Below are positions 18,018 to 25,776 of a stretch of 64,000 bases of DNA, piece by piece (the stretch's first letter is position 1; each line of letters opens with the position of its first letter). The notes below the pieces were generated by a model. It made no database searches. It worked only from the letters and a program-made list of their open reading frames with translations, and was not told the origin of the DNA. Location: the NCBI RefSeq assembly GCF_003985145.1, contig NZ_ML133529.1, positions 62,001 through 126,000 on the forward strand, in the 5' to 3' direction. The position numbers and the translations under genes are program-made. Source of the stretch: Rhizobium anhuiense. GTDB taxonomy: Bacteria; Pseudomonadota; Alphaproteobacteria; Rhizobiales; Rhizobiaceae.

Positions 18018-18218
18018 TGAAAGTCCCCATCGAAGGTCCGGCCTCATACCGGCTTGGCTGACAACTTTTGTATCGAAAAAAATTTAACGATTTGTTCCGG
18101 GATGTAAAAAAGCCGTTTACCAGTTTTCCGGAATATCGCCGCTGCCTTCGGTCTCGGGATCCCGCTCAGACTGGAAAATGGCTATCCATGCGTCGTCGGC
18201 GATGCTGGGAGCCAGATA

Positions 18219-18929
18219 ATGATGAAGCGCATTTTTTCCGCCTTTCTCGCACTGATCCTGCCGGTGCAGGCAGCCGTTTCGCAGCCCGCTGACGAGGCGG
18301 GAGCGCGCAAAGCCCGGTCTATCGCCCAGCTTCGATCGGAAGGCGTTCCGACCATCGATCATCTGCCGACCATCGAGCCCGAAAACGAGAGCACCCGCCG
18401 CAATACCAAGGCTGTCGTTCAGCGCACGATCGCCCTTGCAATCGTTGCCGTCAAAGGCGAGACCGGCGACCACGCAATGGGTCAGGCTCTCATCCGCCAG
18501 TTTAACGCCGCAAGTTTTTTCACCCCGAAGGAACGGGCGTTCATGGACGATCCGGATCCTTCGGATCAGGAGCGGACGAATTTCGCCTGGCGGTACGAGG
18601 GTGTCCACGTCATGCTGTGGGCGCTCGGAATCTCGCCGGACCTCGAGCGACCCGACCATATTTGCGATGTGCCATTCATTGCGAACACGCTTCGCGAACT
18701 GGGGACGGAAGGGCTCATGCGGCGTGCCAGGCTGCGCCCGCAGAAAGAGCTGCTCGACGCCGCCGACCTTGTCTACCGCTACGATTGGGCCGCCGTGAAC
18801 GCGCGGCTGAAGGGCGAAGAGCCACCCGCCGGATTGGATAAGGGCGTGGTTTACGAACGGCATTACGCCCTCAACTGGCTGACCGGTTACATGGATCAGG
18901 ACTGGGACGATATATCCACGGACACATGA
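18219..18929 (+). CDS. DUF4272 domain protein, exported
   Basis: This 236-residue protein has a signal-like N-terminus (MMKRIFSAFLALILPVQAAV). The body fits the DUF4272 pattern: a start with RSIAQLRSEGVP, then a central FAWRYEGVHVMLWALG and a following C-D. The function of this family is not known. The gene stands alone between the divergent chemoreceptor and corA. Its start could equally be the second Met, one codon in. Confidence 0.7.
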   Translation: MMKRIFSAFLALILPVQAAVSQPADEAGARKARSIAQLRSEGVPTIDHLPTIEPENESTRRNTKAVVQRTIALAIVAVKGETGDHAMGQALIRQFNAASFFTPKERAFMDDPDPSDQERTNFAWRYEGVHVMLWALGISPDLERPDHICDVPFIANTLRELGTEGLMRRARLRPQKELLDAADLVYRYDWAAVNARLKGEEPPAGLDKGVVYERHYALNWLTGYMDQDWDDISTDT

Positions 18930-19058
18930 CGCGGCCCGGGTCCGGTCACGAAAAGCGCCAAGTCAGGCCCCCACCGAGGCAGATGATGCATGTTTTGCCA
19001 AATAGCATTATGATCGGCTGCGCGCCCGGCCGGCGGACGAGTTGGCCGCGGATATGTG

Positions 19059-20129
19059 ATGCGTAGGGATGGGAGGGTGGCAGGATTGGAACAGCTGAAG
19101 GATCTGGACAGTATTCCCAAGCGGGGAGGGAGCGGTTCGGCATCGCCGCCGTTTGAACGGCCCGGTGTCGTGGCTGCCGCCGTTTACCAGCATGGGCAAC
19201 GCATTCGGGACATCAGGATCGAAGAGGCCGGCGAATGGCGAGGCCGGGAGAATGCCATCGTCTGGATCGGCCTGCACGAGCCGGATGAAGTGCTGCTGCA
19301 CCAGGTTCAGGCCGAGTTCAATCTCCATCCGCTGGCGATCGAGGACGCAGCACAGCCCCACCAGCGCCCGAAACTGGAGATCTATGGGGACGCGATGTTC
19401 ATCGTCGCCCGGACTGCGCATATGAAGGATGACGAAATCGTCTTCGGCGAAACGCATCTGTTCGTCGGTCGCGGCTATGTCGTCTCCGTTCGCCACGGAG
19501 ACTCGTCCTCGTACCTTGCGGTGCGGCAGCGATGCGAGGCCACGCCCACGGCGCTTGCCCACGGCGAAAATTACATTCTCTATTCCATCCTCGATTTCAT
19601 CGTCGACAATTACATGCCGGTGATCGAGGTCGTGCAGGAGGAGGTTGAGAAGCTCGAGGATCTGGTGCTACGCGAACAGCTGGCAAAATCCGACATCGAG
19701 CGGCTTTACCTGTTGCGGCGTAAGCTGCTGCGGCTGCGCAACGCCGTGGTCCCGCTGGTAGACGTCTGTCGGCGCTACGAGCATATCGATCTTCCCGGCA
19801 TGGATCCGACGCTCCAGTCGCTGTTTCGCGATGTAACGGATCACGTGCGCCGGGTCCAGGAGGATATCGACGCGCTGCGCGAGGTCCTCGCTTTCGCCTT
19901 CGAGGCCAGCGTGATGATTGGCCAGACGGAGCAGACGGCGATTGCCCGCCAGCTCGCCGCCTGGGCGGCGATTCTCGCCGTCCCCACCGCAATCGCCGGC
20001 ATCTACGGGATGAATTTCAGCGATATGCCGGAACTGAAATTCCAGTATGGCTATTTCGTCGTGCTAGCCGTCATCGCCTTCTTGTGTCTGTTCCTCTTCA
20101 CTTTCTTCCGTCGGAGGAAATGGCTCTAG
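19059..20129 (+). CDS. corA: CorA-family magnesium/divalent cation channel
   Basis: This protein of about 356 residues has the long cytoplasmic alpha/beta funnel domain and two C-terminal membrane helices. The hallmark pore motif is present (YGMNFSDMPEL), followed by a basic tail (RRRKWL). CorA homopentamers conduct Mg2+ inward. The start is uncertain: ATG at 19059 has a GTG immediately before it, and an in-frame TTG at 19086 has the better GGAGG spacing; the extra residues are poorly conserved in character. It stands alone and converges on the phosphotransferase gene. Confidence 0.9.
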   Translation: MRRDGRVAGLEQLKDLDSIPKRGGSGSASPPFERPGVVAAAVYQHGQRIRDIRIEEAGEWRGRENAIVWIGLHEPDEVLLHQVQAEFNLHPLAIEDAAQPHQRPKLEIYGDAMFIVARTAHMKDDEIVFGETHLFVGRGYVVSVRHGDSSSYLAVRQRCEATPTALAHGENYILYSILDFIVDNYMPVIEVVQEEVEKLEDLVLREQLAKSDIERLYLLRRKLLRLRNAVVPLVDVCRRYEHIDLPGMDPTLQSLFRDVTDHVRRVQEDIDALREVLAFAFEASVMIGQTEQTAIARQLAAWAAILAVPTAIAGIYGMNFSDMPELKFQYGYFVVLAVIAFLCLFLFTFFRRRKWL

Positions 20130-20153
20130 ATATGTGGGCGCTGCGGACACGCG

Positions 20154-20170
20154 GCAGACGGGACGTCTGC
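20154..20170. terminator. Small hairpin between convergent genes
   Basis: GCAGACG and CGTCTGC form perfect 7-base arms around GGA in the 55-bp gap between corA and the phosphotransferase gene. No T-run is present, so termination activity is uncertain. Confidence 0.35.
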
Positions 20171-20184
20171 ATTGGCGAGGCGCG

Positions 20185-20958
20185 TCAGCACAGCGCCTTC
20201 AGCAGTCGATCCCGATGGTTTCCGATATAGTCGATATCGCTGAGATAAAGCCGGGCGTCTCCTGCATTCACGTCCTCGACGAATGTCTCATCTCCGGTTG
20301 AGGCGCTCGCCAGCATGAAATCGACGAGCGCCTGAAGGCGCCGGCAGATCGTTTCGGGGAGCTGGAGCCGTTCCTCCGCCGTCGCCCCATAGGCCATGCA
20401 GAAGATGTCCGCCCGCCGCAGTTGTTCGTCGAGGTCGAATGGCACATGCGGATTGGCGGGATCGGAGAGCGGCGCCCAGCGATAAACCGAATAGGCCAGG
20501 TCCCATAGGCGCGGCGCGGGATGGGCGGCGTCGAAATCGATGATCCCGACAGCCTCATGCTCTGCCGTGGCGACATTATAGGGCGCATAATCTCCGTGGC
20601 ATATGATCTCGCACCGCTCTTGCGGCGGCAGCATCCATGTCTGGACCTCGCGATCCCTCTGCAGAAACCCTTGAGATGCCGAATGAAAATCGCGCAGGAG
20701 CCGGGCTGCGGAAACCAGCATGCGCTCCGATCCGACAAACGGATCGTTCAAGTCTTCGCAGACACGCCCGGCGACATAGCTGACGACTTCCTGATTTTCG
20801 CCGGTTATCTCAATGGGATCAGGTGCTCCCGCAAAGCCTCTGCTCCTCAGATGGCGTAAAAACCGATGCACCGTCGGCGTCCATGCGCCCGATGGTCGGA
20901 TGACGGTATCGCCGTCACGCCAGATCTGCGCGGTTCGCCCGCCCTCCAATGGCTTCAC
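20185..20958 (-). CDS. Aminoglycoside-phosphotransferase-fold kinase
   Basis: This 257-residue protein has the APH/choline-kinase catalytic signature: HGDYAPYN at residues 121-128 (catalytic Asp123) and the metal-binding IIDFDAAHPAPRLWDLA at 139-155. The start is a GTG at 20958 with GGAG 8 bp upstream. Members phosphorylate small hydroxyl-bearing molecules such as antibiotics, homoserine or sugars. The real substrate cannot be told, so a resistance role should not be assumed. It lies 21 bp downstream of the metallo-hydrolase gene on the same strand and is probably co-transcribed. Confidence 0.85.
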   Translation of the reverse strand: MKPLEGGRTAQIWRDGDTVIRPSGAWTPTVHRFLRHLRSRGFAGAPDPIEITGENQEVVSYVAGRVCEDLNDPFVGSERMLVSAARLLRDFHSASQGFLQRDREVQTWMLPPQERCEIICHGDYAPYNVATAEHEAVGIIDFDAAHPAPRLWDLAYSVYRWAPLSDPANPHVPFDLDEQLRRADIFCMAYGATAEERLQLPETICRRLQALVDFMLASASTGDETFVEDVNAGDARLYLSDIDYIGNHRDRLLKALC

Positions 20959-20979
20959 TTCGCGATCTCCAAAGATATT

Positions 20980-21897
20980 TTACGCGGATTTCAGTCTTTC
21001 GATATGGGCCTGGACCGTCGCGCCGAGGTTTGTCTCATGACAGCTCCGGTAGAACGTCACCGTGTCGGAAGGCATTCCGTCGGGGATGGGGACGAAGTCT
21101 TCCAGCCGCAGGCCGCTTGAGCTGCCGAGTTGCTGATCCGCCAGCCGGCTTTCGCTCAAACTGCCGACACGATCGGCCAGGGCCTGGAAATAGGCCAGGT
21201 TCTCATCGACTGCCGAAGGAGAGTACGTGTGGCCGTGCGCAGGGATGACCAGTCTGGCTTTGAGGTCGCGTATGCGCTCGAGCGAGGAACGGATCAGGCG
21301 AAGGTCGCCAGCAGTTCTGCTCCAGACTTCGGGAATGGGGTATTCCACCGCGTCGACGGCCAGGCAGGTGCGAAGTTCGGGAATCCATATGACGATATGG
21401 TCGGGCGTATGTCCTGGCGTATGAATGAGCTCCAGCGTCAGATCGCCGCCGTTGAGGGTCATCGAGCCTGAGAAGGTAATAGCGGGACCGATGAGGTCGA
21501 CGTTCCGAAATCGCGATTCCTGGCTCGCCTTGTCGCTGAGGACTTCTCGTGTGGAAGGGTCGCGCAAACGGTCGAGCGCGGCGGCATGCGCGATAATCGG
21601 CGCGCGCCCGGCAATGGCGGCATTTCCCCAGAAATGATCCCAATCCATATGCGAATTGACGACGACCAGCGGACGAGCCTCGGCCCTTTCCTCGAGCAGA
21701 TCCAGCGCCATCCGGCACAGCTCGGGCGTGCCGAGCGTATCGATCAGGACGTTGAATCTCTCGGTCCGGACGAACACGGCATCCACTTCGTCGCCGACCC
21801 GGACGATCACGATGCGATCGTCGAGTCCGGGGTAGGAGCGCAATTCCACCGATGCATTCACGTCTGGTCGCCTCTGTTGCAATCGCAGTGATCTCAT
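20980..21897 (-). CDS. Metallo-beta-lactamase-fold hydrolase
   Basis: This 305-residue protein has the MBL metal-binding motif HMDWDH at residues 83-88, the later HTPGHTPDHIVIW and a C-terminal HGHTYSP. These supply the usual set of His/Asp ligands for two metals. The family covers lactonases, glyoxalase II-like enzymes, phosphodiesterases and others, and the substrate here is not evident. The start is doubtful: GTG at 21861 has AGAGG upstream, whereas the ATG at 21897 lacks a clear site. It precedes the kinase gene by 21 bp, suggesting the two act together. Confidence 0.82.
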   Translation of the reverse strand: MRSLRLQQRRPDVNASVELRSYPGLDDRIVIVRVGDEVDAVFVRTERFNVLIDTLGTPELCRMALDLLEERAEARPLVVVNSHMDWDHFWGNAAIAGRAPIIAHAAALDRLRDPSTREVLSDKASQESRFRNVDLIGPAITFSGSMTLNGGDLTLELIHTPGHTPDHIVIWIPELRTCLAVDAVEYPIPEVWSRTAGDLRLIRSSLERIRDLKARLVIPAHGHTYSPSAVDENLAYFQALADRVGSLSESRLADQQLGSSSGLRLEDFVPIPDGMPSDTVTFYRSCHETNLGATVQAHIERLKSA

Positions 21898-21933
21898 CCG
21901 GATATATCAAATCACGTTCGGACGCCTGCTCTT

Positions 21934-22389
21934 TCAGGGGGAGGCGGGATCTGTGGCGGCTTTCGTCGGATTTGGTTCCTGCTTCACGGGGACGTGTACG
22001 TCCCAGCGTTTCATCACAGAGTTCGGCACGGCGACCGTGCATATCACCATGACGCTCGGTTTCGAGCGGCCAAGACTCTTCGGCGTCCACTGTGTTTCCA
22101 GTGGGACCGCACATCGGGGAACCAGCGTCTTCAGATTGGGCTCCAGCACTTCCCATTGCTGATCCCCCCTGGCGTTCTCGTGCGAAATGAAGCGCCTGGC
22201 CTCCTCGCGGATTTCGAACAGGCCATGCGTGTGCTCCGTGGAGTGATCGGTCTCGATGCTCCAGGAAGCCAGACCCAAGGCGCAAGCCGACAGGGCTGCG
22301 CCAAGTTGTATCGATCGAAGCAATGGTACGTCGTCAGCAGCCAAATGGGTCACCCTCCCGGGAGGCAGAAGACTACCCAAAAACGGCAC
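21934..22389 (-). CDS. Small exported protein of unknown function
   Basis: This frame of up to 151 residues begins at a GTG at 22389 with GAAGG four bases upstream. A hydrophobic export-type segment (LGAALSACALGLASW) lies near residues 29-43. The rest is hydrophilic, contains two Cys and ends in a Pro/Thr-rich tail. I do not recognise the family. Codon use resembles the neighbours, and the frame contains a convincing signal sequence, so I favour a real gene. The start is uncertain: an in-frame GTG at residue 14 and a TTG just before the hydrophobic segment are alternatives. It is divergent from glgE. Confidence 0.55.
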   Translation of the reverse strand: MPFLGSLLPPGRVTHLAADDVPLLRSIQLGAALSACALGLASWSIETDHSTEHTHGLFEIREEARRFISHENARGDQQWEVLEPNLKTLVPRCAVPLETQWTPKSLGRSKPSVMVICTVAVPNSVMKRWDVHVPVKQEPNPTKAATDPASP

Positions 22390-22496
22390 GAACCTTCAAG
22401 GCTTCGCCGCAGTGCGAGCGCCTTGGAACGCGCCCCATCGATCCCGCGCCAACGCGGCCGACGGTATCTGGCGCATCGCGAATTGCCAGTTTTAGT

Positions 22497-22521
22497 GGAA
22501 CAACCGCCGCCAAAAAAAGTT
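22497..22521 (+). promoter_or_regulatory. EcfG (RpoE4)-type stress promoter of the glgE operon
   Basis: GGAAC at 22497-22501 and AGTT at 22518-22521 are separated by 16 bases. This matches the alphaproteobacterial general-stress sigma consensus (GGAAC, 16-17 bases, CGTT) except for the first base of the -10 element. The predicted start would lie about 20 bp before the glgE ATG at 22552, leaving room for the GAGG ribosome site. Confidence 0.6.
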
Positions 22522-22551
22522 TGCCTCTAAACCAACTCGAGGCGGCGGACG

Positions 22552-25500
22552 ATGTTATTCTCTGCGAACCAGGGTGTGTTGAGCACCCCACCCCGGATTT
22601 ATTATGTCAATCCACTCCTTCTTCAGGGTGTCGATGCGTGGCGCGAGGTTTTCGACCATGCGGCGGAGATGGGCTTCGACCGTGTGCTGACCGCACCTCT
22701 CTTCGACCGGGGCGGGAAGCGCAGCGTCTTCGCCTCCCAAGATCTGGATTGCCTCGATCCTCAACTGTCGCTCGGACGCGAGGTCGAGGATGGAGTGGGG
22801 CTTCTGGCGGAGGCTGCCCGCAAGAGCGGTGTCGCCTTGATGATGGACTTGATGCTCGACGGCAAAGTCCGGGCTTCCCAAGCGGGCTTTCATCCCGTCG
22901 ACCCCCGGCGCTCGCCGTTAGACCCCGAGGACCCGATATCCGCGATGGGCGCAGAGCGCCAATCGCAGCTGTTGGCGGAATGGACTGAACGGCTGCGGTT
23001 GCTGACCGAGCTCGGCCTCGCCGGTTACCGGACGCTCGGGATTGATCGCGTCGCGCCGGCGATTTTCAGATCGCTGATTTCGGCAGTCCAGGAGAAGGCG
23101 GACGCGCAATTTCTCGCCTGGACGCCCGGTACTGATTTTGGCGTGAGGGACGCGGTCAGGGATACAGGCTTCGATGGATGTTTTTCATCGATGGCCTGGT
23201 GGGATCTCGACGAGAGATGGTTCATCGAAGAATGCCGCGTCCAGGCACCGCTCGGCTGGCAGATCGCTTTTCCGGAGCCGCCATTCGCCCGGCGGATCGC
23301 GCACGGAACCGAGAGCCGCGAAGTCCTCGAACGGCGCGCGGTCAGGGCGCTGCGTCTTGCTGCCTCGCTCGGCGGCGGCCTGATGGTTCCGATGGGCTTC
23401 GAATATGGTGCAACCACGCCACTCGATCCGACCCATGGGAATGGAGCCGGCTTGCGAGGGATGCGCCATGACCTCGCTTTTGATCTTTCCTCCGAAATTC
23501 GCCTTGCAAACAATGAGATCGGCAAGAACCCTCATGCGCGTGCCGCATCGCTGCGGCTGATCCGCAACGCCAATGGCCCGGTCTCGGCACTTCTGCAGTC
23601 CGAGGCGGAAGACCTGCGCAGCGCCGAGAATGTACGCTTCATCCTGCTCAATAGGGATCTTCGGAAGAGCGCACCCGCGCCGGTGACGGCCCTTCGCGAA
23701 GCGGCTTCCGGTTTTCTTCCCGTCGCGGCCGACGGCGCGCCGCTGCGGCTGCGGGCAGGGGAGGCCCGGGTGGTTGAATGTAAGGCGCCGTCGCCGATCA
23801 CATCCCAGCCGATCCTCGAGATCGAGCAGGCGGTCGCGTCGGCGCGGCTCGCCATCGAAAACATCATGCCGAGGGTCGACGACGGACGCTTTCCGGTCAA
23901 GCGGGTGGTCGGCGACATCGTGGCCGTCGAGGCGGATATAATTGCCGACGGCCACGACCCGCTCGTCGCAGTCCTGCTCTGGCGGCCGGTCGATGCTGCG
24001 GACTGGAACGAGACGGAGATGCAACTGGTCGAAAACGACCGCTGGCGCGCCGAATTCCTGCTGGAGCGCACCGGACGCTACGAATTTGCCATCGAGGCAT
24101 GGAAAAACCCGTTTGCGATCTTTCGTTACGAACTGACGAAGAAGAACGATGCCAGGCTGGACCTGAAGCTCGAACTGCAGGAGGGGCTGAACCTCGTCCG
24201 CTCGGCTGAGACGCATGCGGCTGCTGCGCTCCGCACCGAATTGAAGGCCCTCGCCGACAGTCTCGAAAGGGCGTCCGATGTCGAGCGCACGGCGATCCTG
24301 CTCGATGCCGGGACATCCGGATTGATGGACAGGGCGGACAGCCGGCCGTTTCGGCTTCGCTCAGAGGCAAGCACCGTCGATGCCGAACGGAAGGCGGCCG
24401 CCTTTGCCAGCTGGTATCAGATCTTCCCGCGCTCGCAGAGCGGCGATCCGGACCGGCACGGCACTTTCGACGACGTCATCCCCAGATTGCCCGCCATCCG
24501 CGATATGGGCTTCGACGTGCTCTATTTCCCGCCGATTCATCCGATCGGTTCGACCAACCGGAAAGGCCGTAACAACAGCTTGAAAGCCGCGCCGGGCGAT
24601 CCCGGAAGCCCCTATGCCATCGGCTCGGAGGACGGCGGCCACGATGCCATCCATCCCGAGCTCGGCGAGTTCGAGGATTTCCGCCGGCTGGTCGAGGCGG
24701 CAAGCCGGCATGGTCTGGAGATCGCTCTCGACCTCGCGATCCAGGCGTCGCCGGATCACCCCTGGCTGAAGGAGCACCCCGGCTGGTTCGACTGGCGTCC
24801 CGACGGCACGATCAAATATGCCGAAAACCCGCCGAAGAAATACGAGGATATCGTCAACGTCGATTTCTACACGAAAGACGCGCTGCCTTCGTTATGGGTG
24901 GAGCTCAGGGATGTCGTCCAGCTTTGGGTGGATCAGGGCGTCAAGCTGTTTCGCGTCGACAATCCGCACACCAAACCCTTTCCGTTCTGGGAATGGCTGA
25001 TCGGCGATATCAGGGCGCGTCATCCCGATGTCGTCTTCCTGTCGGAGGCCTTCACCAAGCCGAAGGTCATGTACCGGCTGGCAAAGATCGGCTTCTCCCA
25101 GTCCTACACCTACTTCACCTGGCGCAATGCCAAATGGGAGCTCGAGCAATATATGCGAGAGCTGACCGAGACGCCGGCGAAGGAGTTCTTCCGCCCGCAT
25201 TTCTTCGTCAACACCCATGATATCAATCCGGATTTCCTGCAGAATGCGCCACGTCCGGCCTTCCTGATCCGCGCAGCCCTTGCCGCCACCCTGTCGGGTT
25301 TGTGGGGCGTCTACAACGGTTTCGAACTTTGCGAGGGGCGTCCTGACGCTAAACGCAAGGAATATGCCGACAGCGAGAAGTACGAGATCCGTGCCTGGGA
25401 CTATGACCGGCCGGGCAATATCATTGCCGAAATCAGGACGCTCAACCGCATCCGGACCGAAAACACCGCGCTGCATTCGCATCTCGGGCTGACGCTGCTG

Positions 25501-25776
25501 AATGCGCGAAATGACAATATCCTGTTTTTCGAGAAGGCAAGCCGTGCCCGCGACAATGTCCTGCTGATCGCCATCAGCCTCGACCCCTACAATTTCCAGC
25601 AAAGCGACGTCGAACTGCCGCTCTGGCACTGGTCGCTCGGAGACGGCGGCACGCTGGATGCCGAAGATCTGATCGTCGGGCATCGTTTCAAGTGGACCGG
25701 GAAATGGCAGAGCATCGGGTTCAACCCCGAGGTCCTGCCCTATGCGATCTGGCGTATTCGCTCAAGGGAGGCATGA
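22552..25776 (+). CDS. glgE: GlgE: alpha-1,4-glucan:maltose-1-phosphate maltosyltransferase with extra N-terminal domain
   Basis: This 1074-residue protein extends glucan chains with maltosyl units from maltose-1-phosphate. The GlgE core is the C-terminal ~650 residues. The nucleophile is D803 in FRVDNPHTKPFPFW, the acid/base is E832 in FLSEAFTKPKVM, and D890 in NTHDINPD completes the GH13 triad. The spacings of 29 and 58 residues resemble those of Streptomyces GlgE. The first ~410 residues form a second, degenerate GH13-like barrel (starting PRIYYVNPLLLQG) lacking recognisable catalytic residues. Standard GlgE is about 660-700 residues. The stop abuts the treS ATG directly, so the genes are coupled. 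Confidence 0.93.
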   Translation: MLFSANQGVLSTPPRIYYVNPLLLQGVDAWREVFDHAAEMGFDRVLTAPLFDRGGKRSVFASQDLDCLDPQLSLGREVEDGVGLLAEAARKSGVALMMDLMLDGKVRASQAGFHPVDPRRSPLDPEDPISAMGAERQSQLLAEWTERLRLLTELGLAGYRTLGIDRVAPAIFRSLISAVQEKADAQFLAWTPGTDFGVRDAVRDTGFDGCFSSMAWWDLDERWFIEECRVQAPLGWQIAFPEPPFARRIAHGTESREVLERRAVRALRLAASLGGGLMVPMGFEYGATTPLDPTHGNGAGLRGMRHDLAFDLSSEIRLANNEIGKNPHARAASLRLIRNANGPVSALLQSEAEDLRSAENVRFILLNRDLRKSAPAPVTALREAASGFLPVAADGAPLRLRAGEARVVECKAPSPITSQPILEIEQAVASARLAIENIMPRVDDGRFPVKRVVGDIVAVEADIIADGHDPLVAVLLWRPVDAADWNETEMQLVENDRWRAEFLLERTGRYEFAIEAWKNPFAIFRYELTKKNDARLDLKLELQEGLNLVRSAETHAAAALRTELKALADSLERASDVERTAILLDAGTSGLMDRADSRPFRLRSEASTVDAERKAAAFASWYQIFPRSQSGDPDRHGTFDDVIPRLPAIRDMGFDVLYFPPIHPIGSTNRKGRNNSLKAAPGDPGSPYAIGSEDGGHDAIHPELGEFEDFRRLVEAASRHGLEIALDLAIQASPDHPWLKEHPGWFDWRPDGTIKYAENPPKKYEDIVNVDFYTKDALPSLWVELRDVVQLWVDQGVKLFRVDNPHTKPFPFWEWLIGDIRARHPDVVFLSEAFTKPKVMYRLAKIGFSQSYTYFTWRNAKWELEQYMRELTETPAKEFFRPHFFVNTHDINPDFLQNAPRPAFLIRAALAATLSGLWGVYNGFELCEGRPDAKRKEYADSEKYEIRAWDYDRPGNIIAEIRTLNRIRTENTALHSHLGLTLLNARNDNILFFEKASRARDNVLLIAISLDPYNFQQSDVELPLWHWSLGDGGTLDAEDLIVGHRFKWTGKWQSIGFNPEVLPYAIWRIRSREA

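Noticed and set aside
20185..20958. Antibiotic-resistance gene
   Set aside because: The APH fold alone does not show resistance; many members phosphorylate metabolites.
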